NCBI RefSeq assembly: GCF_003206155.1
Contig: NZ_PZJV01000001.1
Location: forward strand, 471,007 to 535,006
DNA length: 64,000 nt
DNA from: Salinicola halophilus
GTDB lineage: Bacteria > Pseudomonadota > Gammaproteobacteria > Pseudomonadales > Halomonadaceae
Direction: 5' to 3'
Shown: positions 43,447-54,414 of the stretch, piece by piece
How the letters are laid out: each line of letters starts with the position of its first letter
How positions within the stretch are numbered: position 1 is the first letter of the stretch
Made by a program: the position numbers and the translations under genes
The notes under the pieces: model-generated
Told to the model about the DNA's origin: nothing
What the model saw: the letters and a program-made list of their open reading frames with translations, nothing else
Databases searched by the model: none

Positions 43447-44378
43447 GATGGCTGGCCTCGGCGCGCTGAGTCCGGCACCGCACGCGTCGACGGCGATGCC
43501 AGCGTATAGACGGTCTGGCCTTTCAGGCGAAAGACCTGGTTGAGAAAGGAGAAGTTCTCCGAGTGCCCGGCGAACAGCATGCCGTCGGGTTTGAGCTGCC
43601 CGGCGAAGCGCCCGAGAATGTCGCTCTGCGTGGTCTTGTCGAAGTAGATCATCACGTTTCGACAGAAAATGACGTCGAACGGCCCGTTCAACGACCACGA
43701 CGAGGTCACCAGGTTGAGCGGCCGGAAATCGATCATCGCCGCAAGCTCGGGACGCACGCGCGCCCTGCCCTGCTGCGAGCCGCTGCCCCGCTGGAAGAAC
43801 CGCCGGCAGCGTGCCTCGCCGAGCTTCTCCACGCTCTCGAGCGGATAGACGCCCTGCCGCGCGGTCTTCAGCGCCTCGGTGTCGATATCCGTTGCCAGAA
43901 TCTTTACCGAGGCGGCGGCGGCACCGAGCGTCTCCTGGACCGTCATCGCCAGCGAATACGGCTCTTCGCCGGTGGAGGCAGCGGCGCACCAGATCTTGAT
44001 GCCGGATCCGCGGCGGCGAATCTCTTCGGCGAGCACCGGGAAGTGATGCGCCTCTCGGAAGAACGCAGTGAGATTCGTGGTCAGCGCATTGGTGAAGGCT
44101 TCCCACTCTTCGGACCCGGGGTTGGCGTTCAGGCGCGAGAGATAGTCGCCAAAGCGCGTAAGCCCGTGTAGCCGCAGACGCTTGGCGAGGCGGCTGTAGA
44201 CCATCTCACGCTTGTTTTCGGCCATGACGATGCCGGCGCGCCGATAGATCAATTCACGGATTCGGTCGAAATCTTGCGCGGTAAACTCGATATCCCGCGC
44301 GAATGGCGTTCCTGCTTCATTGAAACCGCTGTGCGAGTTTGCGGTCACTACGCCGGTGTCGTTCAAAAGGCTTCCCAT
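43443..44378 (-). CDS. cheR: Chemotaxis protein methyltransferase CheR
   Basis: CheR methylates receptor glutamates with S-adenosylmethionine. The 311-residue product has the N-terminal helical domain ([20 protein letters not shown]) and the methyltransferase fold with [39 protein letters not shown] and [13 protein letters not shown], all diagnostic. Its start lies inside the 3' end of the preceding receptor gene (16-bp overlap) and its stop overlaps the cheB GTG, so the unit is tightly coupled. The receptor upstream ends in a pentapeptide of the kind that tethers CheR. Confidence 0.96.
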   Translation of the reverse strand: MGSLLNDTGVVTANSHSGFNEAGTPFARDIEFTAQDFDRIRELIYRRAGIVMAENKREMVYSRLAKRLRLHGLTRFGDYLSRLNANPGSEEWEAFTNALTTNLTAFFREAHHFPVLAEEIRRRGSGIKIWCAAASTGEEPYSLAMTVQETLGAAAASVKILATDIDTEALKTARQGVYPLESVEKLGEARCRRFFQRGSGSQQGRARVRPELAAMIDFRPLNLVTSSWSLNGPFDVIFCRNVMIYFDKTTQSDILGRFAGQLKPDGMLFAGHSENFSFLNQVFRLKGQTVYTLASPSTRAVPDSARRGQPS

Positions 44379-46537
44379 TCTTCGTTATCGCCGCTGACTA
44401 CGCGGCGAGAGGCTGGCATTGCTGCCGGTTCCACCTGGGTCGACGCGCGCGATGACATGGCGTGATCCGAATCGGACCGCTGCGGTGCAGCCGTCTGGTG
44501 ACTGGTGTGTTCTGGTCCGGCGCCGGCAAGACGAAAGACGGCGATGGAGCTCGAGAGGTGATCGACGCTGGCTCGCAGCTTCGCCGCCGACGATGCCGTC
44601 GTCTGGACGCGCTCGGCGTTCTGCTGCGTGACTTCGTCCATCTGCGAGATGGCCTGACCGATCTGCTCGATGCCGCTGGTCTGCTCCTCCGACGCCGCGG
44701 AGATCTCATTGATGATGTCGTTGACCCGTGTGACGGCGCTGACGACCTCGGAGATCGACCCCTCGGCATGACGAACCAGATCGGCGCCCTGCCCGACTTC
44801 CTGTGTCGAACTGTCGATCAGGTCGCGAATCTCCTTGGCCGCCTGGGCGCTACGACTGGCCAGGTTGCGTACCTCTCCGGCGACGACGGCGAAGCCTCGC
44901 CCCTGTTCGCCGGCGCGGGCCGCTTCCACCGAAGCGTTGAGCGCGAGAATGTTGGTCTGAAACGCGATGGAGTCGATGACACCGACGATGTCCGCCACTT
45001 TGCGCGAGCTGTCGGTGATGCGCGTCATGGTGTCGACGACTTGCCCCATGGCATCGCCGCTGCGGCGTACGGTATCCGTGGCGCCATCGGCGAGCCGGCT
45101 GGCCTGACGCGCGTTGTCGGCGTTCTGCTTAACTGTCGCAGTCATCTGCTCCATGCTGCTGGCGGTCTCGGCGAGCGACGCTGCCTGCTGTTCGGTGCGC
45201 GAGGAGAGATCCTCGTTACCGCTGGCGATATCCCGGGTCGCGGGTTTGACCACGTTCACGTTGGCATTGACGTCGCCGACGATGTTGCCAAGGCTCTGAC
45301 GCATGCGATTGAGTGCCTGCGTCAGACGCCCGATTTCGTCGTCACCGCGCTGCTTGAGCGTCGCACCGAGATTGCCGGAGGCGATCTGTTGCGTGAAATC
45401 GAGGGCTTCGCGGATCGGATTGAGCGTCGCTCGAATCGTGCTCCACCCCATCAGCAGTAACGCCAGCGCGCCGATCCCCAAAAGACCGAGCAGGAGATAG
45501 ATGGCATTGCGCTGCGCCTGCGCGGCTTGCGCCGTCAGGGCCGCGCTCGCCGCGCGCTCTTCGTCCACGAGGGCATTGAGAGAGGCGCTGAGGGTGTCGG
45601 CACCGGCGAGCAGCACGTCGTTGTAAGCGACGTAGGAAGCATAGAAGTCCCCCTCATTGAGGGACTCCATGACCGCGCCCACCCCTTCGACCCGATAGCG
45701 TTCGAGCTGCTCTCCCAGCGCATTGGCGCTAGGCGTCTGGTTGTCGGGCCGACCGTCGTAGTAGTCGCTCCAGGTGGACTGGAGGTTGCTCAGCAGGTCG
45801 TCGATCGTTGCGTTGACCGGCTCGAGATCGGCGGCCATCGGATTGCCTACCGGTTTTTCGAGTACCGAGCGTCCTCGCGAGGTCAGCTGATCGATCTGCT
45901 GCAGGCGCGCGATGTCTTCGACGCCATCGACCGTCAGACGCTCCAGCAGCTCGCCATCCTTTTGCAGAACGTGCAGCGATATCGCCCCGCTCGCCGCCAG
46001 CACGATCAACGCAAGCGCCACCATGCTGACCAGCCGGCCCTTGAGTGAACGAAAGCTCATCCGCTGGATCGCCGCGAGCGGCCCTCGTCGCACCAGCTGC
46101 CCGCGCTCCAGACGCATTCCCGAGCGTTGACCGGCCTGCATCTTCGGGTAGGCGGTCTCGGCCAGACGCCTCTGCGCCGGCGATGGCTTGACCCGTACGG
46201 AGGTAAAGCCGACGACACTGCCCGCATCGACGATCGGGGTAACGGTCGACTGTACCCAATAGAAGCTACCGTCCTTGCGCCGGTTCTTGAGCGTCCCTGA
46301 CCAACTCTCCCCCGCCTTGAGCGTGGACCAGAGGTTCTGGAACGCCGCACTGGGCATGTCCGGGTGACGCACCAGGTTGTGCGGGGCACCGATCAGCGCT
46401 TCGCGGTCGAACCCACTGGCTTCGATGAACTGCGGGTTGGCGTAGGTAATGTAGCCTTCGAGATCGGTCCGCGAGATGAGGTAGTCCTCATCCTTCAGGC
46501 TGTACTCCTGGTCGGTCACCGGCTGATTGTTACGCAT
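44363..46537 (-). CDS. PAS-type methyl-accepting chemotaxis protein (Aer/Tar-like) with CheR tether
   Basis: A 724-residue chemoreceptor. It has an N-terminal PAS domain (residues 15-120; [20 protein letters not shown] is Aer-like), a transmembrane helix near residue 175, a periplasmic helical region with many Ala/Glu (residues 195-345), a second transmembrane helix near 355, a HAMP domain (residues 375-425) and a signalling domain whose hairpin tip contains the universal [20 protein letters not shown] stretch. The C-terminus EEWEAF fits the NWETF-type pentapeptide that binds CheR. It leads the MCP-cheR-cheB-cheY-cheZ unit and has its own sigma-28 promoter. Combining an Aer-type PAS with two membrane spans suggests dual cytoplasmic and periplasmic sensing. 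The signal is unknown; redox/energy sensing would need a flavin, which I cannot infer. Confidence 0.93.
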   Translation of the reverse strand: MRNNQPVTDQEYSLKDEDYLISRTDLEGYITYANPQFIEASGFDREALIGAPHNLVRHPDMPSAAFQNLWSTLKAGESWSGTLKNRRKDGSFYWVQSTVTPIVDAGSVVGFTSVRVKPSPAQRRLAETAYPKMQAGQRSGMRLERGQLVRRGPLAAIQRMSFRSLKGRLVSMVALALIVLAASGAISLHVLQKDGELLERLTVDGVEDIARLQQIDQLTSRGRSVLEKPVGNPMAADLEPVNATIDDLLSNLQSTWSDYYDGRPDNQTPSANALGEQLERYRVEGVGAVMESLNEGDFYASYVAYNDVLLAGADTLSASLNALVDEERAASAALTAQAAQAQRNAIYLLLGLLGIGALALLLMGWSTIRATLNPIREALDFTQQIASGNLGATLKQRGDDEIGRLTQALNRMRQSLGNIVGDVNANVNVVKPATRDIASGNEDLSSRTEQQAASLAETASSMEQMTATVKQNADNARQASRLADGATDTVRRSGDAMGQVVDTMTRITDSSRKVADIVGVIDSIAFQTNILALNASVEAARAGEQGRGFAVVAGEVRNLASRSAQAAKEIRDLIDSSTQEVGQGADLVRHAEGSISEVVSAVTRVNDIINEISAASEEQTSGIEQIGQAISQMDEVTQQNAERVQTTASSAAKLRASVDHLSSSIAVFRLAGAGPEHTSHQTAAPQRSDSDHAMSSRASTQVEPAAMPASRRVVSGDNEEWEAF

Positions 46538-46616
46538 GGCGATTCCTGGTGTTGTTATCCCTAGTCACACGTAGCCCGCCAGAACTCACCCGGCGAACCG
46601 TCTCTACTAGACAAGA

Positions 46617-46643
46617 TTATCGACCGAACCCATTGGGACTTGA
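46617..46643 (-). promoter_or_regulatory. Sigma-28 (FliA) promoter for the MCP-cheRBYZ unit
   Basis: Minus strand: TCAAGTCC, 11 bases, GTCGATAA. The -10 matches 7 of 8 and the -35 has T.AAGT. It lies 80 bp before the receptor start, in the 130-bp gap after the second receptor gene. Confidence 0.75.
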
Positions 46644-46667
46644 GTCGAGCGCATGCGACGCGACCGC

Positions 46668-48293
46668 TCAGGCCTGCTCGAGCGGCTGACGCCGCGCTTC
46701 GGGCTGCCACGCTTGGAAGCCGCCGCGCTCGACGATGTTCCGCGAGTCGATTCGATAGACGTCCAGCGCCTGTTCGAGGCGCTTCGACTGCGCGACCAGG
46801 GATTGCGAAGCGTTGGCGGTCTGCTGTACCAGAGCGGCATTCTGCCCGGTCACTTCGTCGAGCTGCGCGATCGCCTGATTGACCTGCTCGATACCGCTGT
46901 GCTGTTCCCGCGTGGCGCTGGCGATCTCGCTCATGAGGGCACTGACGCCGGCCACCGACTCGACGATCGCCGACATGGCCTGGCCGACCCGCCCGACCAG
47001 CGCGGCACCGCTCTCGACTTGCTCGCCCGACCGCGTGATCAGCGTGCGAATCTCACGCGAAGCCTCGGCGCTACGGCTGGCGAGATGACGCACCTCTTCG
47101 GCGACGACCGCGAAACCGCGCCCTGCTTCCCCCGCTCTTGCCGCCTCCACGGAGGCATTGAGCGCCAGGATGTTGGTCTGGAAGGCGATGTTGTCGATCA
47201 TGTCGACAATCTCGGCCATCTCTCGCGAGCTTTGCTGGATGTGGGTCATGGTCGACTCGACTTCCTGCATCGTTTGCCCGCCCTGCTCCGCCCGTGCGCG
47301 AGTCTGACTGGCAGCGAGCGTCGCCGCATCGGCGTTGTCGGCGTTCTGACGCACGGTCTGGGTCAACTGCTCCATGCTCGAGGCCGTTTCGACGATGGCC
47401 GCGGACTGCTGATCGGTGCGCACCGCGAGATCCTGATTGCCGGTGGCGATCTGGCCGGCCCCGACGTTGACCCATTCGGCGCTCGCCCGCACGTCGGCCA
47501 ACGTGGACGCGAGCCGCGCGCGCATACTCTCGATCGCAAACAGCAGGCTGGTATCGTCGCGAGCCTTGAGCTCCAGCGGGCGAGAAAAGTCACCCTCGGA
47601 AATCCGTTGAACGTCTTCTCGCGCACGCCCGGGATCGCCGCCGACCCGATTGAGCACGTCGCGAATGACCCAGCCGACGATCAGCGAGAGCACGCCACCA
47701 ATGAGGCCGATCAGTCCGAGGTAGACCACGATGCCCTTCTCGAGCACGCCATCGATGTCGTCAATGTAGACACCGGTGGCGAGCTGCCAATCCCACTCGG
47801 GAATTCGAGTGACGTAGCTGAGCTTGTCGAACAGGGAATCGCCTTCGCTACGCGTGGAGACGTAGCGTACGACCCCCTCGCCACGCGCGTTGGCGACGTC
47901 GAGCATGTCGCGATACAGATAGGTGCCGTTGGCGTCCTGGTAGTCTCTCATCGAGGTGCCGACCTCGCGTCGGGGGTGTCCGACGATGGCGAGGTCCGAA
48001 TCGAACACGAAGATGTAGCCGTCGGCGCCGAAGCTGAGATTGGCAATGTGTGCCAACGCGCGCGCCTTGGCCTCTTCCGTCGACAGGTCGCCACTAACGG
48101 CTTTCGCGACGTAGCTTTCGGTCAGTTGCTTGGCGCTGCCGATGAAGTATTCCAGGCTCTGCGTTCGCTGCTCGAACAGGTTCTCCCGCATCGAGTACAG
48201 CGACCAGACCGCGACCAGCACGAGACCGATCCACATCAGAACCAGAGTGGTCCAGAGCTTGCGTCGCATCGTCCAATTCTGGAATCCCGACAT
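46668..48293 (-). CDS. Methyl-accepting chemotaxis protein with single Cache (sCache_2-like) sensor
   Basis: A 541-residue transmembrane chemoreceptor: helix near residues 12-32, a periplasmic sensor of about 150 residues with [20 protein letters not shown] and [20 protein letters not shown] (small-ligand Cache marks), a second helix near 190-215, HAMP (about 215-270) and the signalling domain with [20 protein letters not shown]. The C-terminus ([10 protein letters not shown]) lacks a CheR-binding pentapeptide, so it would depend on tethered neighbours for methylation. Cache domains of this type often bind short carboxylates; the ligand here is unknown. A GTCGATAA box lies upstream, but without a matching -35. 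Confidence 0.93.
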   Translation of the reverse strand: MSGFQNWTMRRKLWTTLVLMWIGLVLVAVWSLYSMRENLFEQRTQSLEYFIGSAKQLTESYVAKAVSGDLSTEEAKARALAHIANLSFGADGYIFVFDSDLAIVGHPRREVGTSMRDYQDANGTYLYRDMLDVANARGEGVVRYVSTRSEGDSLFDKLSYVTRIPEWDWQLATGVYIDDIDGVLEKGIVVYLGLIGLIGGVLSLIVGWVIRDVLNRVGGDPGRAREDVQRISEGDFSRPLELKARDDTSLLFAIESMRARLASTLADVRASAEWVNVGAGQIATGNQDLAVRTDQQSAAIVETASSMEQLTQTVRQNADNADAATLAASQTRARAEQGGQTMQEVESTMTHIQQSSREMAEIVDMIDNIAFQTNILALNASVEAARAGEAGRGFAVVAEEVRHLASRSAEASREIRTLITRSGEQVESGAALVGRVGQAMSAIVESVAGVSALMSEIASATREQHSGIEQVNQAIAQLDEVTGQNAALVQQTANASQSLVAQSKRLEQALDVYRIDSRNIVERGGFQAWQPEARRQPLEQA

Positions 48294-48707
48294 GATTTGA
48301 TTCTCCGAGTTCGTGGATCGATATCCGATCGAGGCGTCAGCGACGCGGGACTTGGCGTCACGGCGACACCAGGTAGATCGTTTATCGACGGCTCGCGAGA
48401 GAGGAAGAGGCTGCTACGACCAAAGATAGGGTCGCTAGTTGACAGACTCACGCGCACGAGCGACGCCGATCCCCGGCATTCATCGGGAGTCGGCGAGGCG
48501 CAAGGGGTGAAGCGCGATTGAGCTTCTATCGGGCAAGAAGACCGGATTGGACGTGGGGAAACGATGAGAAAGATCAGCGACGAAAGCCGCCCTGCCAGCT
48601 CGGGCGGGCGGGGCGGTTTCATCGTATGGAGATCAGCCCTGGCGCGCCGAGCAAAGGACTTGCCGTTCGATCATTGTGACGAGGCGTAGCGCGGGCGCCC
48701 GGCGCCG
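48294..48707. other. Intergenic region cheW/MCP
   Basis: These 414 bases hold no supported gene. They contain a hairpin at 48587-48616 and a lone sigma-28-like -10 at 48382-48389 without a -35 partner. Confidence 0.45.
48587..48616 (-). terminator. Possible terminator after cheW
   Basis: CCGCCCTGCC and GGCGGGGCGG pair over 10 bp with one mismatch across a 10-base loop, followed on the minus strand by GCTTTCG. The T tract is poor, so this is only a candidate end of motAB-cheAW. Confidence 0.4.
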
Positions 48708-49208
48708 TCAGGCAGTTTCGGCGGTGTGCTCGACGAGCTGCATCTCTTCATGTGTCAGCAGTTTTTCGATATCCACGAGCACCAGCATGCGGTCATCGAG
48801 ACTGCCGATACCGTTGAGGTAGTCCGAAGAGAGTGTGACGCCGAACTCAGGCGCCGGTTTGATCTGCTCCTGTGTCAGACTCATCACGTCGGAGACGCCA
48901 TCGACGACGATCCCCACGATGCGATTGGCGACGTTGACCACGATGACGACTGTCTGACCACCGTACTCGACGTTGTCGAGATTGAACTTCAAACGCAGGT
49001 CGATGATCGGCACGATCACGCCGCGAAGATTGGTCACGCCCTTGATGAAGGCCGGCACATTGGCGATGCGAGTGACGTTTTCGTAGCCACGGATCTCCTG
49101 AACCTTGAGGATGTCGACGGCGTACTCCTCTTCGCCCAGAGAGAAGACCAAATACTCTCGGCTAGCCGCGTCGTTGACGCTGGCGGCGGCGCTTGCTTGC
49201 GTTGTCAT
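48708..49208 (-). CDS. cheW: Chemotaxis coupling protein CheW
   Basis: CheW links receptors to the CheA kinase in the polar array. The 166-residue product has the two-subdomain CheW fold with [40 protein letters not shown] and [16 protein letters not shown], which contain the conserved receptor- and CheA-contact residues. It overlaps cheA by 4 bp (ATGA) and ends the motAB-cheAW operon. Confidence 0.97.
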   Translation of the reverse strand: MTTQASAAASVNDAASREYLVFSLGEEEYAVDILKVQEIRGYENVTRIANVPAFIKGVTNLRGVIVPIIDLRLKFNLDNVEYGGQTVVIVVNVANRIVGIVVDGVSDVMSLTQEQIKPAPEFGVTLSSDYLNGIGSLDDRMLVLVDIEKLLTHEEMQLVEHTAETA

Positions 49209-51352
49209 GCTGGCGATACCTCCGGTGAAAGCTGGCGTTGGTTTTCCTGGCGCTGCTGAGCCTTGCGGCGGTCGAGCCGGTGCAGGTCGGCGATATCGAG
49301 TATCAGCGCGACACTGCCGTCGCCAAGAATGGTGGCGGCGGAAATGCCCGGCACCTTGCGATAGTTGGTTTCGAGATTCTTGACGACGACCTGCTGCTGG
49401 CCGATGAGGTCATCGACCATCAGTGCATACCGCCGCCCCTCGCCCTGAACGATGACGGCGATCGCCTCGGTGACCTGAGTCTTGGCACCGACGACGTCGA
49501 GCGCCTGGTGCAGCGTGATGATCGGTAGGTACTCGTCACGAACCTTGAGCAGCTGATCGTTACCCGCCATCGAGTAGATGTCTTCGGCGACGGGCTGGAG
49601 CGACTCCAGCACCGCATTGAGCGGAAGCAGGAACGTCTCCTTGCCACAGCGGATCGACATGCCGTCGAGGATCGCAAGCGTCAGTGGCAGTACGATTCGG
49701 GTCGTGGTGCCGTGACCGGTACGGCTCAGGATCTCGACATGTCCGCCCATCTCCTGAATGTTGCGCTTGACCACGTCCATGCCGACGCCGCGGCCGGAAA
49801 CGTCGCTGACCTGGTCGGCGGTGGAGAATCCGGGGGCGAAGATGAGCTGCCAGACGTCGTCGTCGCTCATGGTGTCACTGACGGGCAGACCGTTGGATCG
49901 AGCCTTGGCCAGAATCCGCTCTCGGCTCAGTCCGGCGCCGTCGTCGATGACCTCGATCAGGATGTTGCCGCCCTGATGCTGAGCCGAGAGCGTCAGCCGC
50001 CCCGTCGTCGACTTGCCGGCGGCCTGGCGCTTCTCCGGGGACTCGAGTCCGTGATCGAGACTGTTGCGCACCAGATGGGTCAGCGGGTCGACGATCCGCT
50101 CGATCAGACTCTTGTCGAGTTCGGTGGATTTGCCTTCCGTGATCAGCTCCACGTCCTTGCCGAGCTTGTCAGCGAGATCGCGAACCAGACGCGGGAAGCG
50201 ACTGAATACGTAATCCATCGGCATCATGCGAATGGACATCACCGACTCCTGCAGATCGCGAGCATTGCGCTGCAGAAGGTTCATGCCGTTGACCAGCGGT
50301 CCGTGCGACACGATGTCCATGTCGTTGGCGGTCTGCTCGAGCATCGACTGGGTAATGATGAGCTCACCGACCAGATTGATGATCTGATCGACCTTGTCGA
50401 CCGGCACCCGAATGGTGCTGGACTCGCTGCCCTTCGCACTTTTCGCCGCCTTGGGCTTGGCGCCACTGCGCTCCTTGGCCGGTGCCGCCACCGCCGGTGT
50501 CGAGTTCTCTACGCTTTCGCCGCTCGCCGTGGCATCGTGTGCTTCCACAGCCGCCGGGGCGTCGGCATGAGGCGACGTCTCGTCAGCCGGTGTCGCGTCT
50601 TCGGGGGCACTGTCGCTGGAGACAGCCGCTTCGCTGGAGGCAATCGTTTCGATGAGGAGCTGCTCGGACTCGATGATGAAGCAGAGTACCGCCTCGATGT
50701 CGGTCTGCGATTCGCCGCTTTCGAGTTCGATGCGGTAACGCTCGACGTCGCCGGCGTGCTCGCCGAGCTCCCCGAAGTGGGCGAGTTCTTCGATGAGTAG
50801 TTGACGGTCCTTCTCATCGACGCCAAGCAGCGTGATGGCCAGACGTACCGTACCTTGCGGTTCGGCCGACTCACTCGCTTCGGTATCCACGGCGGGTGTC
50901 GTCGGCTGTGCCTCGATCGTCGGCGCGGGCGGCGGCGGTACCGCGGCGGCACCCTCCTTCTGTCCGAGCTCGTCCATCGCCATCTGCTGAAGGACCCGGC
51001 AGATACGCTCGAACGCCTGCGCATCGGGCTCATCACCGTTGCGGTAAGCGTCCAACTGATCGTGAAGCATGTCTTTGGTTTCCAGGAAGGTGTCGACGAT
51101 ATCGCGTCTCAGCGTGAGCTCACCCCGGCGAGTGTGATCGAGCAGGTTCTCGAGACGGTGTGTCGTCTCCTGCAGCACCGTGAACCCGAAGGTTCCCGCA
51201 CCGCCCTTGATCGAGTGAGCCGCACGAAAGATGGCGTTGAGTTCTTCGCTATCGGGATCGTCGACGTCGAGATCCAGGAGCAGTCGCTCCATGTCAGCGA
51301 GGAGTTCGTCCGCCTCTTCGAAAAAAGTGTCGTAGAAATCCGAAATGTCCAT
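49205..51352 (-). CDS. cheA: Chemotaxis histidine kinase CheA
   Basis: CheA phosphorylates CheY and CheB in response to receptors. The start at 51352 gives [20 protein letters not shown], 715 residues; the open frame extends upstream without meaning. Domains in order: P1 with phospho-His46 ([16 protein letters not shown]), P2 region and an Ala/Pro/Glu-rich linker (residues 115-310, with a CheY-binding-like segment), P3 dimerisation ([20 protein letters not shown]), P4 ATPase with N box ([11 protein letters not shown]) and G boxes ([14 protein letters not shown]) and a P5 CheW-like domain. The linker is somewhat longer than in E. coli. It lies 46 bp after motB. Confidence 0.97.
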   Translation of the reverse strand: MDISDFYDTFFEEADELLADMERLLLDLDVDDPDSEELNAIFRAAHSIKGGAGTFGFTVLQETTHRLENLLDHTRRGELTLRRDIVDTFLETKDMLHDQLDAYRNGDEPDAQAFERICRVLQQMAMDELGQKEGAAAVPPPPAPTIEAQPTTPAVDTEASESAEPQGTVRLAITLLGVDEKDRQLLIEELAHFGELGEHAGDVERYRIELESGESQTDIEAVLCFIIESEQLLIETIASSEAAVSSDSAPEDATPADETSPHADAPAAVEAHDATASGESVENSTPAVAAPAKERSGAKPKAAKSAKGSESSTIRVPVDKVDQIINLVGELIITQSMLEQTANDMDIVSHGPLVNGMNLLQRNARDLQESVMSIRMMPMDYVFSRFPRLVRDLADKLGKDVELITEGKSTELDKSLIERIVDPLTHLVRNSLDHGLESPEKRQAAGKSTTGRLTLSAQHQGGNILIEVIDDGAGLSRERILAKARSNGLPVSDTMSDDDVWQLIFAPGFSTADQVSDVSGRGVGMDVVKRNIQEMGGHVEILSRTGHGTTTRIVLPLTLAILDGMSIRCGKETFLLPLNAVLESLQPVAEDIYSMAGNDQLLKVRDEYLPIITLHQALDVVGAKTQVTEAIAVIVQGEGRRYALMVDDLIGQQQVVVKNLETNYRKVPGISAATILGDGSVALILDIADLHRLDRRKAQQRQENQRQLSPEVSPA

Positions 51353-51398
51353 ACAGACCCACCAGTGGGGAAGTCCTTTGTAGAACGAGACGCCGTCG

Positions 51399-52313
51399 TC
51401 AGCTCGTGGCGCGCGGCGCTCGCTCGTTATCGCTTGCCGTGAATGCGCCCGACGGTACCGTCTCGGGAAGCGGGATCTCGTTTTGATCCTCGATGGCCCG
51501 GCTGGCTCGCGCGTCGAGCACGACGATACTGATACGCCGATTGACCGCATCGCTCGCTCGGGTATCCGGCAGCATGACCCGCGATCCCATACCGGCAACG
51601 CGCAGTAGCTTCGCCGAATCGAGCCCGGCGGCGATCAGTTCACGTCGCGAGGCATTGGCTCGGTCCGCAGAGAGCTCCCAGTTGCTGTAGCCCTTCTCGC
51701 CCCCGGCATAGGGAAGATCGTCGGTATGACCGCTGATGCTGATCGAATTGGGCATCTCGTTGAGTACCGGCGCAATGCGCCGCAGGATCGTCACCATGTG
51801 AGGGGCGAGTCGATCGCTGCCGATCTGGAACATGGGCCGCCGATCGCTATCGACGATCTGCACTCGCAACCCTTCGGGCGAGAAGTCCATACGCAACTGC
51901 GAGCTGAGTTCGCGCAGCTGAGGGTCACTTTGAATGACACTCTGAAGGCGATCACGCAGCGCTCGCAGGCTGCGCTGCTCGTCGCTCGGACGGATCCGCT
52001 GGCGAGCATCGTCGCTTTTCCGAACCTCTCCCTCGGACGCCGTAGGATCGGCGCCGCCGCCGGGAATGGCGCTGGTGCTCGCCGAGCTGCGATCGCCGTT
52101 GGTCAGGGCGACGGCGAGCGGCGTACGGAAATATTCGGCGATTCCCTTGAGCTCGTCCTCGCTGACCGTCGACAGGATCCAGAGCACCAGAAAGAGTGCC
52201 ATTAGTGCCGTCATGAAATCCGCGTAGGCGATCTTCCATGAGCCCCCGTGGTGGCCGCCTTTTCCCGCCCGACGACGTTTGACGATGATGGGGCGGCGTT
52301 CTCCGTCGCTCAT
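51399..52313 (-). CDS. motB: Flagellar stator protein MotB
   Basis: MotB anchors the proton-driven stator to peptidoglycan. The 304-residue product has one transmembrane helix near the N-terminus containing the proton-carrying Asp32 ([19 protein letters not shown]; same number as E. coli) and a C-terminal OmpA-like domain (about residues 145-275) with [20 protein letters not shown] and [19 protein letters not shown]. It overlaps motA by 4 bp. The H+-type MotB features argue for proton rather than sodium drive, though that is inference. Confidence 0.96.
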   Translation of the reverse strand: MSDGERRPIIVKRRRAGKGGHHGGSWKIAYADFMTALMALFLVLWILSTVSEDELKGIAEYFRTPLAVALTNGDRSSASTSAIPGGGADPTASEGEVRKSDDARQRIRPSDEQRSLRALRDRLQSVIQSDPQLRELSSQLRMDFSPEGLRVQIVDSDRRPMFQIGSDRLAPHMVTILRRIAPVLNEMPNSISISGHTDDLPYAGGEKGYSNWELSADRANASRRELIAAGLDSAKLLRVAGMGSRVMLPDTRASDAVNRRISIVVLDARASRAIEDQNEIPLPETVPSGAFTASDNERAPRATS

Positions 52314-53197
52314 GCGTTGTCCGTCCCGGTACTCTTGAGCGTCTGGCCACTAGAGCGCACGTGCTCCTCGAGCTCGCTGAACGAAGGCCTGACTGCCGTG
52401 AAGAGCGCCTTTCGGCCGAACTCCACGGAGAGCTGCGGCGCCAAGCCGTTGAGGCTCGCCATCAGTGTTACTCGAATGCACTGCAGCATCTTGGCGGCTT
52501 CGTTCACCTGGTGGGAAAGATGCTGTGCGACCGGAGTGACGAAGCCGTAGGCCAGCAGGATGCCGACGAAGGTACCGACCAGCGCCTGTGCGATGAGCTG
52601 GCCCATTACCTGGGCTCCTTGGTCGGCAGCGCCCAATGCGTGGACGACCCCCATGACGGCGGCGACGATACCGAACGCCGGTAGTCCGTCACCCACGGCA
52701 GTCAACGAATGCGAGGGAATTTCCGCCTCGTGCTGGAAGGTCTCGATCTCGTGCTCCATGAGCGCATCGATCTCGAACGGATCCATATTGCCGCTCACCA
52801 TCAAACGCAGGTAGTCGGTAAGGAAAGCCATGATCATCGGGTCGGACAGGATCTTCGGATAGTCAGCGAATATCGCGCTCTCCTTCGGCGCATCGATGTC
52901 TCGCTCGATCGCCAGCATACCGTCGCGCCGGGCCTTGGTGAGCAAGCGGTACTGAAGTGCCATCAGCTCCATGTACATCATCTTGTTGTAGCGCTTGGTT
53001 CGCTTGAGCTTCGAGAACGATCGCAGCGTGGCCTTGATGGCCTTGCCGTTGTTGGCACAGATGAACGCCCCAATCGCCGCGCCGATGATCATGACGAACT
53101 CAGCGGGCTGAAACAGCGCCCCAAGGTGACCGCCTATGGAGACGTAGCCACCGAAGACGCTGGCCAGAACGACGGCGTATCCAATCAGAATTAACAC
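52310..53197 (-). CDS. motA: Flagellar stator protein MotA
   Basis: MotA surrounds MotB and converts ion flow to torque. The 295-residue product has four membrane helices and the large cytoplasmic loop with [20 protein letters not shown] (the charged residues that touch FliG) and [20 protein letters not shown] with the key Pro. It starts with GTG at 53197 (GGAG 8 bases ahead) giving [19 protein letters not shown], very close to E. coli. First gene of motA-motB-cheA-cheW under a sigma-28 promoter. Confidence 0.96.
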   Translation of the reverse strand: MLILIGYAVVLASVFGGYVSIGGHLGALFQPAEFVMIIGAAIGAFICANNGKAIKATLRSFSKLKRTKRYNKMMYMELMALQYRLLTKARRDGMLAIERDIDAPKESAIFADYPKILSDPMIMAFLTDYLRLMVSGNMDPFEIDALMEHEIETFQHEAEIPSHSLTAVGDGLPAFGIVAAVMGVVHALGAADQGAQVMGQLIAQALVGTFVGILLAYGFVTPVAQHLSHQVNEAAKMLQCIRVTLMASLNGLAPQLSVEFGRKALFTAVRPSFSELEEHVRSSGQTLKSTGTDNA

Positions 53198-53237
53198 AGG
53201 GCACGCTCCAGAAATGAGGCAAGTGAACTTGCTTTCT

Positions 53238-53264
53238 CTATCGGCAGCGCGGGGGCGGGCTTGA
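53238..53264 (-). promoter_or_regulatory. Sigma-28 (FliA) promoter for motAB-cheAW
   Basis: Minus strand: TCAAGCCC, 11 bases, GCCGATAG. The -10 matches 7 of 8 and the -35 core TCAAG 4 of 5. It is 41 bp before the motA GTG, as in enterobacteria where the mocha operon is class 3. Confidence 0.75.
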
Positions 53265-53426
53265 GCGACATTTCATGTGCGGTGGGTAAACGCGGTCAGC
53301 GGTTATGCGAATGGTGGCGCCGCCGACTGGGGAGTAAGCTCCATGCCGGATAGGATGTTTCGTCATCGAAAGCCGGTTGATGGAGGATCGGCGCTGGACA
53401 CTCCATGCCGAGCCATGAGGCGGAAC

Positions 53427-53457
53427 CGAAGAACGGGCCCTAGGGGCCCGTTCTTCG
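53427..53457. terminator. Strong hairpin between flhC and motA
   Basis: A perfect 14-bp inverted repeat, CGAAGAACGGGCCC and GGGCCCGTTCTTCG, around a TAG loop, 35 bp beyond the flhC stop codon. There is no long T run on either side (TTCTTCG is part of the stem), but the position suits termination of flhDC before the motA promoter. No gene is seen in 53198-53491. Confidence 0.65.
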
Positions 53458-53491
53458 CGTCATATAGCAACGGCCAATGCGTCGGCCATTT

Positions 53492-54082
53492 TTAGTTCGC
53501 GACTCGCCGCGCAGGCGCCTGTGTCTCTTCCGAGGCGGCCTCGAGCGCTTGCGCGTCTGCAGCTTTGGAACGACGCGTCTTACCGGCGCGGGACGGCGGC
53601 TGGCAGATGCCGCAGACATAGCCTTGGCGCGGGCTGTGCGCGTGGGCGACGTAATCGCCGTGACAGCTTTGGCAGCGGGTCAGCTGCAGCAGGTCGCTCT
53701 CGAAAAATCGCACTAGCGTCCAGGCACGAGTCAAACCGAGCGTGGGCTCGGCGCCGTCGAGCTCGACCTGTTCCAGGTAGAGGCGATAAGCCTTGACGAA
53801 GGCCGACATGCGCTCACAACCGAGCTCCTGATCCAATCGCTGATAGATATTGTAAAAAAGCGATGAATGGACGTTGGGCAACCAGGTAATGAACCAGTCC
53901 GCAGAGAACGGGAGCATCCCCTTCGGCGGAGACATGCCCTTGACCTCTTTATAGAGCTTGATCAGACGGCCGCGACTCAGTTCGGTCTCCGTCTCCAGCA
54001 CCTGTAGTCGGGCACCCAGCTCGATCAGCTCGATAGCGAGCTGAACCTGCAACATCTCACCTACCAGACTCTTGTCCGCCAT
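53492..54082 (-). CDS. flhC: Flagellar master regulator subunit FlhC
   Basis: FlhC is the DNA-binding, zinc-containing partner of FlhD in the FlhD4C2 activator of class 2 flagellar genes. The start at 54082 (MADKSLVGEMLQVQLAIELI) gives 196 residues, the family length; the frame is open further up. Four Cys of the zinc site are in CQSCHGDYVAHAH and YVCGICQPP near the end, and the central part has SADWFITWLPNVHSSLFYNI as in E. coli. The tail after the last Cys pair is basic then Ala/Glu-rich. It follows flhD by 2 bp. Confidence 0.95.
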   Translation of the reverse strand: MADKSLVGEMLQVQLAIELIELGARLQVLETETELSRGRLIKLYKEVKGMSPPKGMLPFSADWFITWLPNVHSSLFYNIYQRLDQELGCERMSAFVKAYRLYLEQVELDGAEPTLGLTRAWTLVRFFESDLLQLTRCQSCHGDYVAHAHSPRQGYVCGICQPPSRAGKTRRSKAADAQALEAASEETQAPARRVAN

Positions 54083-54084
54083 GC

Positions 54085-54414
54085 TCAGGCCTCCGAAGAC
54101 TTGGCAACGGCGCGACTGGCACCCGCCATCAACAACGATGCGTGCGTTTGGCTCAGGCCTTGGGCACGAGGATTGTGAAGCAGAAGATTGACTTGATCGG
54201 CACTCGTGAACCGTAAGTGGCACAGCAGCTGATTGGTTCGCGAAAGCTGGGTGAGCTGGCGAATGGAGAGCGCACCGATCGTGTCCGCCAGCTCAGCATC
54301 GAGATTGAGACGAAACATCGCCGATTCGCGATCGTCGCTCAGCAGACGCTGGACTAGCAGCAAGTACGATAAATTCAGATCCTGAATATCGTCGATGAGG
54401 CTATTCGAAGGCAT
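54085..54414 (-). CDS. flhD: Flagellar master regulator subunit FlhD
   Basis: FlhD pairs with FlhC to activate class 2 promoters with sigma-70 RNA polymerase. The 109-residue product contains DIQDLNLSYLLLVQRLLSDD, ESAMFRLNLDAELADTIGAL and QLSRTNQLLCHLRF, all matching E. coli FlhD. It is the first gene of flhDC and is preceded by a long AT-rich control region. Its presence, with no flhF/flhG (fleN) in the window, indicates an enterobacterial-style, probably peritrichous or lateral flagellar control. Confidence 0.95.
   Translation of the reverse strand: MPSNSLIDDIQDLNLSYLLLVQRLLSDDRESAMFRLNLDAELADTIGALSIRQLTQLSRTNQLLCHLRFTSADQVNLLLHNPRAQGLSQTHASLLMAGASRAVAKSSEA

Noticed and set aside
48382-48408. 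Sigma-28 promoter before the second chemoreceptor (GTCGATAA on the minus strand)
   Set aside because: At the required spacing the -35 would be TCTTCCTC, which matches poorly; kept only as a note.
46653-48521. A 622-codon open frame on the plus strand opposite the second chemoreceptor
   Set aside because: It is antisense to a clear MCP, and the sequence is an Arg/Asp/Gly-rich mirror with no domain.
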